A DNA stretch of 64,000 nucleotides from Atlantibacter subterraneus (GTDB lineage: Bacteria; Pseudomonadota; Gammaproteobacteria; Enterobacterales; Enterobacteriaceae). A program made the position numbers and the translations under genes. Location: contig NZ_VLPS01000004.1 in the NCBI RefSeq assembly GCF_007570865.1, forward strand, positions 113,257 through 177,256, read 5' to 3'. The notes beneath the pieces are model-generated. The model had not been told where the DNA came from and ran no database searches. It worked only from the letters and a program-made list of their open reading frames with translations. Below are positions 1 through 10,039 of this stretch, one piece after another; the first letter of the stretch is position 1; each line of letters starts with the position of its first letter.

Positions 1-1
1 T

Positions 2-496
2 TCCGGCTCCGCCATGGCGGCAACGTCGCAAACTGAATTTTTAGCGCAGTACGGCCTGGCGGGTAAAAACACCCAGCAAATCGTGGATGCTATCGACCAG
101 AACCCGCAAGCGCGCCCACTGCCGTTTAGCGCGTCCATCACCAGCAGCGAATTAAAATTGTCCGATGGTAAACAGGCTTTCGCGTTCCCGTTAGCAGATA
201 AATTCTACCTCTCCGTCGCGCCTTACGAGCATCAGACGCACCCATGCTTTAACCACAGTTTATCGGGCTGCCAGGGCGAAATGCCCAACACTACATTTGA
301 TGTCAAAGTCACCGACCTCAAAGGCAACGTGGTGCTGCAAAAAAGCGTGAAGAGCTATCAGAATGGTTTTGTTGGCCTGTGGCTACCGCGTGATATGCAA
401 GGCACGCTGGATGTAAGCTATCAGGGGAAAACGGCTTCATCGCCAATCAGCACCAACAGCGACAGCCAGACCTGCCTGACCACAGTGAAACTGTAA
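2..496 (+). CDS. cueP: CueP-type periplasmic copper-binding protein (5' end cut by window)
   Basis: The reading frame is open from the first bases of the window (codons Ser-Gly-Ser-Ala precede the first visible Met at 14), so the signal peptide and true start lie outside and about 164 residues are visible. The protein resembles CueP of Salmonella, a periplasmic protein that stores copper and passes it to periplasmic superoxide dismutase; CueP proteins are about 180 aa. Visible support: the FLAQYGLAGKNTQQIVDAID segment, a cysteine pair in HPCFNHSLSGCQ and a third cysteine near the C terminus (SQTC), the expected metal-binding set. CueP is absent from E. coli K-12, so the gene argues for another genus. 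It is followed by a strong hairpin and is probably a single-gene unit under a copper sensor, which cannot be checked because the promoter is outside. Confidence 0.85.
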   Translation, partial: SGSAMAATSQTEFLAQYGLAGKNTQQIVDAIDQNPQARPLPFSASITSSELKLSDGKQAFAFPLADKFYLSVAPYEHQTHPCFNHSLSGCQGEMPNTTFDVKVTDLKGNVVLQKSVKSYQNGFVGLWLPRDMQGTLDVSYQGKTASSPISTNSDSQTCLTTVKL

Positions 497-505
497 TCCA
501 GCATC

Positions 506-537
506 AAGAGATGATGCGCCCCGCCGCATCATCTCTT
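506..537 (+). terminator. Hairpin after cueP
   Basis: Perfect 13-bp inverted repeat (arms 506-518 and 525-537, core AGATGATGCG) with a 6-nt loop, 10 nt after the cueP stop. There is no clear T-tract after it, so it may act as a terminator with help or as an mRNA 3' stabiliser. The rest of 538-772 holds no gene; it must contain the mutS promoter. Confidence 0.6.
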
Positions 538-772
538 ACGCGTTAGCGCGTAACCCTGCTGCAATCTCCTTTCACGCCCGTCACGCTTTCTGACGTTATC
601 TCGCAAGAATGATTTTTTCTGCACAAATGCGTTTACAACCTTTGCCGGGCTTCTGATAACGTGGCGTCAGCAGTCATCCGCCACCTCGGGTGAATCACAT
701 TAAAAAAGAGTGTTAAAATGCGCACTCTCAAAATCCTTTTACCGCGTTGCGATTTAAAATGAGCAAAATCAG

Positions 773-3340
773 ATGATTGAGTCTACTGACAAGGACTTTA
801 CCGCCCATACGCCAATGATGCAGCAGTACCTGCGTCTCAAATCACAGCATCCGGAAATCCTGCTTTTCTACCGAATGGGCGATTTCTATGAGCTGTTTTA
901 CGATGATGCGAAACGCGCGTCGCAGCTGCTGGATATTTCGCTGACCAAACGCGGCGCATCGGCAGGTGAGCCTATCCCAATGGCAGGCGTCCCCCATCAT
1001 GCGGTAGAAAACTATCTTGCGAAGCTGGTCAATCTTGGCGAATCGGTGGCGATCTGCGAACAAATCGGCGATCCCGCCACCACCAAAGGGCCGGTTGAAC
1101 GCAAAGTGGTACGCATCGTGACGCCTGGCACCATCAGCGATGAAGCGCTGTTGCAGGAACGCCAGGATAACCTGCTCGCCGCGCTCTGGCAGGACAGTAA
1201 AGGATTTGGCTACGCCACGCTGGACATCAGCTCTGGCCGGTTCCGGCTTAGCGAGCCGCAGGATCGGGAAACCATGGCGGCGGAACTCCAGCGCACCAAT
1301 CCGGCAGAATTGCTGTATGCCGAGGATTTTGCCGAAATGTCGCTGATTGAAGGCCGCCGTGGTTTGCGCCGCCGTCCGCTGTGGGAATTTGAAATCGACA
1401 CCGCGCGCCAGCAGTTAAATATGCAGTTTGGCACCCGTGATCTGATTGGCTTTGGCGTGGAAAATGCGCCGCGCGGGCTGTGCGCTGCCGGTTGCCTGCT
1501 GCAATACGTTAAAGATACTCAACGTACCACCCTGCCCCATATTCGCTCTATCACTATGGAGCGCCAGCAGGACAGCATCATCATGGATGCCGCCACGCGT
1601 CGTAACCTGGAAATTACCCAGAACCTGAGCGGCGGCGTTGAAAATACTCTGGCTTCCGTGCTGGATGGCACCGTCACGCCGATGGGCAGCCGTATGCTGA
1701 AACGCTGGCTGCATATGCCGGTGCGCAATCACGAAACATTACGCTCCCGTCAGCAAACTATTGCCGCGCTGATGGACAGCACCAGTGAACTTCAACCTGT
1801 GCTGCGTCAGGTAGGCGATCTGGAGCGTATTCTGGCGCGTCTGGCGTTGCGCACCGCGCGGCCCCGCGACCTGGCGCGTATGCGTCATGCCTTCCAGCAG
1901 TTACCGCTACTGAACGAACTGCTTGGCGAAATTGACAGTGAGTATGTGCAAACGCTGCGTCAAAACATGGGCGAGTTCAGCGAGCTGCGCGCCTTGCTGG
2001 AGCGCGCCATTATTGACTCTCCGCCGGTATTGATCCGCGACGGTGGTGTCATCGCGCCTGGGTATCATGAAGAGCTGGACGAATGGCGCGCGTTAGCGGA
2101 CGGCGCAACGGATTACCTCGACCGGCTGGAAATCCGCGAGCGTGAAAAGCTTGGGCTGGATACGCTTAAGGTCGGTTTTAACGCCGTACACGGCTATTAC
2201 ATTCAGGTTAGCCGCGGGCAAAGCCATTTAGTGCCGATGAATTATGTACGCCGTCAGACGCTGAAAAACGCCGAGCGTTACATCATCCCGGAATTAAAAG
2301 AGTACGAAGACAAGGTACTCACCTCGAAAGGGAAAGCGCTGTCGCTGGAAAAACAGCTCTACGACCAGTTATTCGATATGCTGCTTCCCCATCTGGCTGA
2401 GTTGCAGCAAAGCGCCACTACGCTTGCCGAGCTCGACGTTCTGGTTAACCTCGCCGAGCGCGCGTTAACGCTGAATTATTGCTGCCCTACCCTGAGCGAC
2501 AAACCCGGTATCAATATTGTCGAAGGACGGCATCCGGTGGTGGAACGGGTGCTTAATGAGCCCTTTATCGCCAACCCGCTGGCCCTGTCCACGCAACGCC
2601 GGATGCTGATCATTACCGGCCCGAATATGGGCGGTAAAAGTACCTATATGCGCCAGACCGCGTTAATTGTGCTGATGGCCTATATCGGCAGCTTCGTTCC
2701 GGCAACCCAGGCGGAAATCGGCCCTGTCGATCGCATCTTTACCCGCGTTGGCGCTGCGGACGACCTGGCGTCTGGCCGTTCAACCTTTATGGTTGAGATG
2801 ACCGAAACCGCCAACATTCTGCACAATGCTACCGAACACAGCCTGGTGCTGATGGACGAAATTGGCCGCGGCACCTCTACCTACGATGGCCTGTCGCTGG
2901 CATGGGCCTGCGCAGAAAACCTGGCGAACCGGATTAAAGCGTTCACCCTGTTTGCGACCCACTATTTTGAGCTCACCACGCTGCCTGAGAAAATGGAAGG
3001 TGTCGCCAACGTACATCTTGACGCCATTGAGCATGGAGACACCATTGCCTTTATGCACAGCGTGCAGGACGGGGCGGCCAGTAAGAGCTATGGCCTTGCG
3101 GTAGCGGCGCTGGCCGGTGTACCAAAAGAGGTGATTAAGCGCGCCCGTCAGAAGCTGCGTGAGCTGGAAAACCTGTCCGGCAATGCGTCAGCCACGCAAA
3201 TCGACGGTACCCAGATGTCGCTGCTTGCCGCGGCGGAAGAAACCAGCCCGGCGGTGGAGGCGCTCGAAGCGCTCGATCCCGATTCGCTGTCGCCGCGTCA
3301 GGCGCTGGAGTGGATCTATCGTCTGAAAAATCTGATCTAG
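773..3340 (+). CDS. mutS: DNA mismatch repair protein MutS
   Basis: 855 aa, close to the 853 aa of E. coli MutS. MutS binds mismatched or looped DNA as a dimer and recruits MutL and MutH. The N-terminal mismatch-binding domain carries the Phe-X-Glu motif (F38 and E40 in GDFYELF), which stacks on the mispaired base. The C-terminal ABC-type ATPase has the Walker A motif GPNMGGKST near residue 615, the Walker B region [16 protein letters not shown], and the ATHYFELT switch. The C terminus keeps the tetramerisation tail ([16 protein letters not shown]). The start at 773 gives the family N terminus ([13 protein letters not shown]). A five-codon ORF (ATG at 759) precedes and overlaps the start, a possible coupling element of unknown relevance. 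No damage is seen, so the strain is not predicted to be a mutS mutator. Confidence 0.97.
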   Translation: MIESTDKDFTAHTPMMQQYLRLKSQHPEILLFYRMGDFYELFYDDAKRASQLLDISLTKRGASAGEPIPMAGVPHHAVENYLAKLVNLGESVAICEQIGDPATTKGPVERKVVRIVTPGTISDEALLQERQDNLLAALWQDSKGFGYATLDISSGRFRLSEPQDRETMAAELQRTNPAELLYAEDFAEMSLIEGRRGLRRRPLWEFEIDTARQQLNMQFGTRDLIGFGVENAPRGLCAAGCLLQYVKDTQRTTLPHIRSITMERQQDSIIMDAATRRNLEITQNLSGGVENTLASVLDGTVTPMGSRMLKRWLHMPVRNHETLRSRQQTIAALMDSTSELQPVLRQVGDLERILARLALRTARPRDLARMRHAFQQLPLLNELLGEIDSEYVQTLRQNMGEFSELRALLERAIIDSPPVLIRDGGVIAPGYHEELDEWRALADGATDYLDRLEIREREKLGLDTLKVGFNAVHGYYIQVSRGQSHLVPMNYVRRQTLKNAERYIIPELKEYEDKVLTSKGKALSLEKQLYDQLFDMLLPHLAELQQSATTLAELDVLVNLAERALTLNYCCPTLSDKPGINIVEGRHPVVERVLNEPFIANPLALSTQRRMLIITGPNMGGKSTYMRQTALIVLMAYIGSFVPATQAEIGPVDRIFTRVGAADDLASGRSTFMVEMTETANILHNATEHSLVLMDEIGRGTSTYDGLSLAWACAENLANRIKAFTLFATHYFELTTLPEKMEGVANVHLDAIEHGDTIAFMHSVQDGAASKSYGLAVAALAGVPKEVIKRARQKLRELENLSGNASATQIDGTQMSLLAAAEETSPAVEALEALDPDSLSPRQALEWIYRLKNLI

Positions 3341-3348
3341 GAAGCATC

Positions 3349-3380
3349 AGCACCCGGCTCGCTAACCGGAGCCGGGTGCT
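3349..3380. terminator. Bidirectional terminator between mutS and kpdD
   Basis: Arms 3349-3360 and 3369-3380 (AGCACCCGGCTC and its complement) form a 12-bp GC-rich stem with an 8-nt loop, followed by GTTATT on the plus strand. It sits 8 nt after the mutS stop and 4 nt beyond the end of the converging kpdD gene, so it can serve both. Confidence 0.75.
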
Positions 3381-3384
3381 GTTA

Positions 3385-3621
3385 TTAACGCTGACTTTCC
3401 GCCAGCAGCGGCGGAACGGTTGGCACCTGCGGCGCATCATCAATATCTTTTTGCGTCATACGAAACGCCTCAGGATAATGCTCGCGGCTGGTGCGGCGAA
3501 GGGGCTCGGTATCGCGCCAGGTATAAAGGCAATGCTGACACTGGAATACCGTCCAGACGCCCGGCACCGGGGATTTCGCCATCATTTCAATGTGCTCATC
3601 GGCACAACGTGGACAAATCAT
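3385..3621 (-). CDS. kpdD: Non-oxidative hydroxyarylic acid decarboxylase, small subunit D
   Basis: 78-aa protein with two CxxC pairs (CPRC at residues 3-6 and CQHC near 28-31) that would form a zinc ribbon. It matches the small D subunit of the BsdBCD / EcdBCD / KpdBCD decarboxylases, which is needed for full activity although the chemistry is done by subunit C. It is the last gene of a three-gene minus-strand operon, 13 nt after kpdC, and ends at a shared terminator. The C-terminal tail is Pro-rich and probably flexible. Assignment rests on the cysteine pattern and on the two diagnostic genes upstream. Confidence 0.88.
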   Translation of the reverse strand: MICPRCADEHIEMMAKSPVPGVWTVFQCQHCLYTWRDTEPLRRTSREHYPEAFRMTQKDIDDAPQVPTVPPLLAESQR

Positions 3622-3634
3622 TTGCTTCTCCTTA

Positions 3635-5059
3635 TTAGCGTGCAGCCCGCATTGCGGTTAGTTTTTCGGCCCAGGCTTTAGTTTCCGGCAGATCCTGAAC
3701 CGGCTGGCTGTAATGGCCACGATTGTCGGGCGCGACTGGGGTCGTGGCGTCAATAATCAGCTTGTCGGTGATACCCGCCGGGCTTGAGCCGGGATCGAGC
3801 TCCAGTACCGACATATTCGGCAGTTGAACCAGGTCGCCAGCCGGATTCACCTTCGACGACAGCGCCCACATCACCTGCGGCAGATTGAATGGGTCAACGT
3901 CTTCATCAACCATAATGACCATCTTCACATAGCCCAGGCCGTGCGGCGTGGTCATGGCGCGCAGACCGACTGCACGGGCGAAACCGCCGTAGCGTTTTTT
4001 GGTCGAGATAATCGCCAGAAGTCCGTGGGTATACATCGCGTTGACCGCCTGCACTTCCGGGAATTCGGCTTTCAGCTGCTGGTATAGGGGTACGCAGGTG
4101 GCTGGCCCCATCAGATAATCGATTTCAGTCCAGGGCATGCCCAGATACAGTGATTCAAATATTGGCCTGGTGCGGTAAGAGACCTTATCGATACGCACGA
4201 CGGTCATGTTGCGACCGCCGGAGTAGTGTCCGGTAAATTCGCCAAATGGCCCTTCGATTTCACGCTTACGGCTTTCGATCACCCCTTCCAGTATCACTTC
4301 CGAGCCCCAGGGCACGTCAAAGCCGGTGAGCGGTGCGGTCGCGATCGGGTATGGGCTTTCGCGCAGCGCGCCCGCCATCTCATATTCCGACTGATCGTAT
4401 TTCAGCGGCGTGGCACCCATTAACGTAATGATCGGATCGTTGCCGAGCGTAATGGCGATGGGGAGATCCTCGCCGCGTTCTTCCGCTTTATGCAGATGTA
4501 ACGCGATATCGTGCATCGGCACCGGTTGCAGGCCAAGCTTGCGCTTGCCCTTCACTTCCATACGGTAAATGCCCACGTTCTGCTTGCCGAAATGGCCAGG
4601 ATCGAGCGGATCGCGGGAAACCACGCAGGCTTTATCCAGATAAAATCCACCATCGCCATCGTTGAGGCGAAACAGCGGCAAAATATCAAACAGGTTAATC
4701 GCATCGCCATCCACGCTATTTTCCGCCCATGCGGGGTTTTCACGGCGCTCTGGCGCAACCGGGAAGTTATCCCAGCGGCGAATAAATTCGTCGATCTGTT
4801 TTTTGACCGGAGTGTTCGGCGGCAATCCCATAGAAATGGCGTGGTTCTGCCAGGAGCCGATGGTGTTCATTGCCACACGGGCATCCGTAAAGCCGCGGAT
4901 ATTATCGAACCACAGCGCGGGAGCGCCATCGCCGATGCGGCCAGTCGCGTTAGCTGCTGCCGCTAAATCGGGTTCCGCATTAACTTCTTCGCTAATTTTC
5001 AGCAGTTGCCCCTGCTCATCAAGCGCCTGCAAAAAACTGCGTAAATCATCAAAAGCCAT
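3635..5059 (-). CDS. kpdC: Non-oxidative hydroxyarylic acid decarboxylase, catalytic subunit C (UbiD family)
   Basis: 474 aa when started at the ATG at 5059 (MAFDDLRSFLQALDEQGQL), the N terminus of the KpdC/EcdC/BsdC group; the frame is open further upstream but that part overlaps kpdB and has no family counterpart. It belongs to the UbiD family, whose members decarboxylate aromatic acids with prenylated FMN. Known substrates of the group are 4-hydroxybenzoate, protocatechuate and vanillate, giving phenols and CO2. Motifs seen include GPFGEFTGHYSGGRNM and PWTEIDYLMGPATCVPLYQQ. The start lies inside the end of kpdB (11-nt overlap), which indicates coupled translation with the enzyme that makes its cofactor. 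A cytoplasmic role in removal of phenolic acids is expected. Confidence 0.93.
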   Translation of the reverse strand: MAFDDLRSFLQALDEQGQLLKISEEVNAEPDLAAAANATGRIGDGAPALWFDNIRGFTDARVAMNTIGSWQNHAISMGLPPNTPVKKQIDEFIRRWDNFPVAPERRENPAWAENSVDGDAINLFDILPLFRLNDGDGGFYLDKACVVSRDPLDPGHFGKQNVGIYRMEVKGKRKLGLQPVPMHDIALHLHKAEERGEDLPIAITLGNDPIITLMGATPLKYDQSEYEMAGALRESPYPIATAPLTGFDVPWGSEVILEGVIESRKREIEGPFGEFTGHYSGGRNMTVVRIDKVSYRTRPIFESLYLGMPWTEIDYLMGPATCVPLYQQLKAEFPEVQAVNAMYTHGLLAIISTKKRYGGFARAVGLRAMTTPHGLGYVKMVIMVDEDVDPFNLPQVMWALSSKVNPAGDLVQLPNMSVLELDPGSSPAGITDKLIIDATTPVAPDNRGHYSQPVQDLPETKAWAEKLTAMRAAR

Positions 5060-5651
5060 ATTCTTTCTCCTGTGAACAATTCTCTGCCGCCTGCAATCCT
5101 TCCCAACGTCGCGCTTTGTGATGCTCAAGACCAAACTGATCGAGGACGCGCGTAACAATATGCTGCGTGATGTCATCGACGGATTGCGGATGGTTGTAAT
5201 ACGCGGGCATGGGCGGCACCATGGCCACACCCATGCGGGACAGCGCCAGCATGTTTTCCAGATGAATAGTGCTGAGCGGCGTTTCGCGCGGCACCAGCAC
5301 TAGCTTGCGCCCTTCTTTCAGCACCACGTCGGCGGCACGTCCAACCAGACCATCTGCATAGCCGGCGCGAATGCCTGCCAGCGTTTTCATGCTGCAAGGA
5401 ATGACAATCATGCCGTCGGTGCGAAAGGAACCCGACGAAATGACCGCAGCCTGGTCGGCTGAATGATGAGTAACATCCGCCAGTGCAGCCACCTCCCGCG
5501 CGGTATACGGCGTTTCCAGCTCGATGGTGGTTTTCGCCCATCTCGACATCACCAGATGCGTTTCAATTTCCGGCATATCGTGCAGTGCTTTTAACAGGGC
5601 TACGCCCAACGGAGCGCCTGTGGCACCGGTCATTCCAACAATTAATCTCAT
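5049..5651 (-). CDS. kpdB: Flavin prenyltransferase subunit B (UbiX/Pad1 family)
   Basis: 200 aa from the ATG at 5651 (MRLIVGMTGATGAPLGVAL). UbiX-type enzymes attach a dimethylallyl group to FMN and so produce the cofactor used by the UbiD-type partner encoded next (kpdC). Family features are the N-terminal flavin-binding GMTGATGAPLG loop, the IPCSMKTLAGIRAGYADGLVGRAADV segment and LVPRETPLSTIHLENML. An upstream extension of the frame runs through the operator palindrome and is not part of the protein. The ribosome site is GAGG just upstream. The chromosomal ubiX paralogue normally lies elsewhere, so this copy is dedicated to the decarboxylase operon. Confidence 0.92.
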   Translation of the reverse strand: MRLIVGMTGATGAPLGVALLKALHDMPEIETHLVMSRWAKTTIELETPYTAREVAALADVTHHSADQAAVISSGSFRTDGMIVIPCSMKTLAGIRAGYADGLVGRAADVVLKEGRKLVLVPRETPLSTIHLENMLALSRMGVAMVPPMPAYYNHPQSVDDITQHIVTRVLDQFGLEHHKARRWEGLQAAENCSQEKEYGF

Positions 5652-5660
5652 TACGCCTCG

Positions 5661-5688
5661 CCATATCGTTCGTGTACGAACGATATGG
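5661..5688. promoter_or_regulatory. 28-bp palindrome, probable HosA operator
   Basis: Perfect inverted repeat with 13-bp arms (CCATATCGTTCGT and its complement) around a 2-bp centre. It lies in the divergent kpdB/hosA intergenic region, 9 nt upstream of the kpdB start codon. The core CGTTCG....CGAACG is the kind of site described for HosA of E. coli, a MarR-family repressor of the same decarboxylase operon that is released by 4-hydroxybenzoate. Binding here is an inference from position, symmetry and the adjacent regulator. Confidence 0.8.
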
Positions 5689-5817
5689 AATTTACGCCGG
5701 GCATTCTGCCAACGCAAGCGCGATCGTTGGCCTGCGCATTTTTAGTCAACGAAACACGCATTAAAAATGGGTGGGTTAGCGGCTATGATAGAAAAGAACT
5801 TTTACAACGGAGCTTTC

Positions 5818-6222
5818 ATGGAGCTGAGACACGAGGCGTTTCACCTGTTGCGCCAGCTTTTCCAACAGCATACGTCGCGCTGGCAGCAGGCCATGCCGGA
5901 GCTAACGAAACCACAATATGCGGTTATGCGCGCCATCGCCGAACATCCAGGTATAGAACAAGTGGCGCTGACCGAAGTCGCCGTCAGTACCAAAGCGACG
6001 CTCGCCGAGATGCTCAACCGAATGGAAATGCGCGGCCTGGTACGCCGGGAACCCGATCCGCAGGACAAACGACGGCGGTTCGTCTTTCTCACCGCTGAAG
6101 GAAATGCGCTGCTGAATAACTGTTTGCCCGTCGGTGCGGGTGTGGATGACGCATTTCTGGGAAAGTTAAGCATGCAGGAACGAAAACAGCTGGGCGAGCT
6201 GATCCGCAAGATGATGGACTAA
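5818..6222 (+). CDS. hosA: MarR-family regulator, HosA type
   Basis: 134 aa from the ATG at 5818, preceded by AACGGAG; an in-frame upstream extension lacks family similarity. The winged helix runs from about residue 25 to 100 (LTKPQYAVMRAIAEHPGIEQV, then the recognition region VSTKATLAEMLNRMEMRGLVRREPD and the wing DKRRRFVFLT). It closely resembles E. coli HosA (135 aa), which represses the ecdBCD operon and responds to 4-hydroxybenzoate. It is divergent from kpdBCD with a palindromic site between them, fitting local repression of the operon and perhaps of itself. The C-terminal dimerisation part (LLNNCLPVGAGVDDAFLGKL) differs more from HosA than the DNA-binding part. Confidence 0.88.
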   Translation: MELRHEAFHLLRQLFQQHTSRWQQAMPELTKPQYAVMRAIAEHPGIEQVALTEVAVSTKATLAEMLNRMEMRGLVRREPDPQDKRRRFVFLTAEGNALLNNCLPVGAGVDDAFLGKLSMQERKQLGELIRKMMD

Positions 6223-6255
6223 CGCGCAAGAACAAATCCAAACGCCAAAAATGAA

Positions 6256-6281
6256 AAAGGCCAGTCCTGAGACTGGCCTTT
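6256..6281. terminator. Terminator between hosA and rpoS
   Basis: 11-bp stem (arms 6256-6266 and 6271-6281, AAAGGCCAGTC and its complement) with a CTGA loop. On the minus strand it is followed by a T-rich run, so it is an intrinsic terminator for rpoS; on the plus strand it is 33 nt past hosA and may also stop that transcript. Confidence 0.85.
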
Positions 6282-6297
6282 CTGAATAGCATGATGC

Positions 6298-7290
6298 TTA
6301 TTCGCGGAACAGCGCTTCGATGTTCAGACCCTGAGTCTGAAGAATTTCACGCAGACGGCGCAAACCTTCAACCTGAATCTGACGTACACGCTCGCGAGTC
6401 AGGCCGATTTCACGACCCACATCCTCAAGCGTTGCTGCTTCATAGCCCAGCAGGCCGAAGCGACGCGCCAACACTTCACGCTGTTTGGCGTTCAGTTCGA
6501 ACAGCCATTTGACGATACTTTGTTTCATGTCATCGTCTTGCGTGGTGTCTTCCGGGCCGTTGTCTTTTTCATCAGCCAGGATGTCCAGCAGCGCTTTCTC
6601 TGAGTCGCCACCCAGTGGGGTGTCAACAGAGGTAATGCGCTCGTTGAGACGCAGCATACGGCTTACGTCATCAACCGGTTTATCCAACTGCTCGGCAATC
6701 TCTTCCGCGCTGGGCTCGTGGTCCAGCTTGTGGGAAAGTTCACGCGCAGTACGCAGATAAACGTTCAACTCTTTAACGATGTGAATCGGCAGACGAATGG
6801 TACGGGTTTGATTCATGATCGCCCGTTCAATCGTTTGACGAATCCACCATGTTGCGTAGGTTGAGAATCTGAACCCACGTTCAGGGTCAAATTTCTCGAC
6901 AGCGCGAATCAGCCCCAGGTTGCCCTCTTCAATCAGATCCAGCAAAGCCAGACCACGATTGCTGTAGCGACGAGCAATTTTTACCACCAGACGCAGGTTA
7001 CTTTCGATCATGCGACGGCGGGAGGCGACATCACCACGCAAAGCGCGGCGCGCGAAATAGACTTCTTCTTCTGCGGTTAACAGCGGGGAATAACCAATTT
7101 CCCCCAGATACAGTTGAGTCGCGTCCAGCACACGCTGTGTTGAACCCTGCGACAACAGCTCTTCTTCAGCTAAGTCGTTATCACTGGGTTCCTCTTCTAT
7201 TAAGGCTTTTTCGTCAAAAGCCTCTACTCCGTTCTCATCAAATTCCGCGTCTTCATTTAAATCATGAACTTTCAGCGTATTCTGACTCAT
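6298..7290 (-). CDS. rpoS: RNA polymerase sigma factor RpoS
   Basis: 330 aa, the same length as E. coli sigma-38, and intact. It directs RNA polymerase to general stress and stationary-phase promoters. Regions seen: 1.2 ([21 protein letters not shown]), 2 ([40 protein letters not shown]), 3 ([20 protein letters not shown]) and 4 with the helix-turn-helix ([20 protein letters not shown]). Residue 33, a known polymorphic site in E. coli strains, is Glu here. The ribosome site GTAGGAGCC is 7 nt before the ATG. In relatives the main promoter lies inside nlpD, giving a long leader controlled by small RNAs and Hfq; protein turnover goes through RssB/ClpXP. No inactivating change is present. Confidence 0.98.
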   Translation of the reverse strand: MSQNTLKVHDLNEDAEFDENGVEAFDEKALIEEEPSDNDLAEEELLSQGSTQRVLDATQLYLGEIGYSPLLTAEEEVYFARRALRGDVASRRRMIESNLRLVVKIARRYSNRGLALLDLIEEGNLGLIRAVEKFDPERGFRFSTYATWWIRQTIERAIMNQTRTIRLPIHIVKELNVYLRTARELSHKLDHEPSAEEIAEQLDKPVDDVSRMLRLNERITSVDTPLGGDSEKALLDILADEKDNGPEDTTQDDDMKQSIVKWLFELNAKQREVLARRFGLLGYEAATLEDVGREIGLTRERVRQIQVEGLRRLREILQTQGLNIEALFRE

Positions 7291-7405
7291 AAAGGTGGCT
7301 CCTACCCGTGATCCCTAAGCAAAGCGCCTGGCTCAGTTTTCCGAGCGCAGTGGCTATGTGAGCCGTTGCGCCCTTTAAAGCAGAGTGGCAAACCGCTTTA
7401 CCAAA
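7291..7405 (-). promoter_or_regulatory. rpoS mRNA leader (3' part)
   Basis: The nlpD-rpoS spacer forms the ribosome-proximal part of the rpoS leader. The last 25 nt carry the conserved GATCACGGGTAGGAGCCACC ribosome-binding segment. Upstream of it are self-complementary stretches (around AACGGCTCACATAGCC) able to form an inhibitory structure. In E. coli the leader is opened by DsrA, RprA and ArcZ; whether the pairing sites are kept here was not verified by alignment. Confidence 0.55.
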
Positions 7406-8533
7406 TTATCGCTGCGGTAAGTAACGCAGCGGGTTTACGGATTTCCCCTTGTAACGAATTTCAAAATGCAAGCGTGTAGAACTGGTTCCGGTGCTACCCA
7501 TGGTAGCTATTTTCTGCCCCGCCTTAACTTCTTGTTGTTCCCGGACCAGCATTGTGTCGTTATGGGCGTAGGCACTCAGGTAATCATCGTTGTGTTTTAT
7601 GATGATGAGATTACCGTAACCGCGCAAAGCATTACCGGCATAAACTACCCGCCCGTCCGCTGTGGCGATGATAGCTTGTCCTTTACTGCCTGCGATATCG
7701 ATCCCTTTGTTACCACCCTCATTGGCGGAGAAGTTCTCGATAACCTTGCCATCAGCCGGCCAGCGCCATGTAGAAATCGGCGAACTGGTTGTCGTGCTGC
7801 TGACAGTCGGTTCAGTAGAGCTAACCACAGGTGCCGTTACCGGTGCTGTGACAACTGTCCCAGTACTCGGATTGTTCGGCAACATTTTGTTAGCACTTTG
7901 TTCACCTGAGGACTCAGAATACGTAATTGTTGGTTTCGACGCAACTACCGTGGTGGAATTTTGTGCAGGTGGCGTAACGATCCCCTGCGCAGTAGCATCG
8001 GCCTGGGTAATTGCATTACCGCCAGTGATAGGTGTTCCCGATGCGTTTCCTACTTGCAGCGTCTGTCCAACATTCAAACCGTAAGGGGCCTGGACGTTGT
8101 TTCGCTGCGCTAAGTCACGGAAATCATTACCAGTTATCCAGGCAATGTAGAAAAGTGTATCACCACGCTTAACGGTATAGGTGCTACCGCCCGCATAACT
8201 GCCCTTCGGAATGTTCCCATATTTACGATTGTAAACAATTCGACCATTTTCTGTACGAACAGGCTCGCTGGGAATCGCCTGTACCTGCGCGGGTTGGGTA
8301 ACAGGTTGTGGTACCGGTTGGATTTGCGGTGCTGAAACCGGCGGTTGCGTATTCATTTTTGGCGGCGGGGTAATCAACATTCCGCTACTGGTATTACCGC
8401 CGCTGTTGCCGCCGTTAACTGAACTGATCGGCGCTTGTGATTGGTTATTGGATGAACACCCAGCGACCAGGAGTGAAATCAGAGAAAGTGTCGCCACCTG
8501 GCGTGCTGTAAATTTATGGCTTCCCGCGCTCAT
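7406..8533 (-). CDS. nlpD: Murein hydrolase activator NlpD (outer-membrane lipoprotein)
   Basis: 375 aa. A lipoprotein signal peptide ends in the lipobox LVAGC near residue 26. A Pro/Gln-rich linker is followed by a LysM peptidoglycan-binding domain ([20 protein letters not shown], about residues 117-162), a second low-complexity linker, and a C-terminal LytM/M23 domain from about residue 260. The M23 domain is degenerate: the usual metal-ligand HxxxD is replaced by GIDIAG, while HFEIRYKG remains. This is typical of NlpD, which does not cut peptidoglycan but activates the amidase AmiC at the division site. It lies upstream of rpoS on the same strand and in relatives contains the main rpoS promoter. 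Confidence 0.96.
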   Translation of the reverse strand: MSAGSHKFTARQVATLSLISLLVAGCSSNNQSQAPISSVNGGNSGGNTSSGMLITPPPKMNTQPPVSAPQIQPVPQPVTQPAQVQAIPSEPVRTENGRIVYNRKYGNIPKGSYAGGSTYTVKRGDTLFYIAWITGNDFRDLAQRNNVQAPYGLNVGQTLQVGNASGTPITGGNAITQADATAQGIVTPPAQNSTTVVASKPTITYSESSGEQSANKMLPNNPSTGTVVTAPVTAPVVSSTEPTVSSTTTSSPISTWRWPADGKVIENFSANEGGNKGIDIAGSKGQAIIATADGRVVYAGNALRGYGNLIIIKHNDDYLSAYAHNDTMLVREQQEVKAGQKIATMGSTGTSSTRLHFEIRYKGKSVNPLRYLPQR

Positions 8534-8657
8534 TGTTCCCCCAAAATGATAGTCTTTACTGCTTAAAATGAAGACAACCGTGTCCGGCTATCAGCAAAAT
8601 GAAAATTCGCCTCACCATACGCTGATAAACCGATAAGGAAACAGGAAAAACTCCTGG

Positions 8658-10019
<1,362 letters not shown>

Positions 10020-10039
<20 letters not shown>

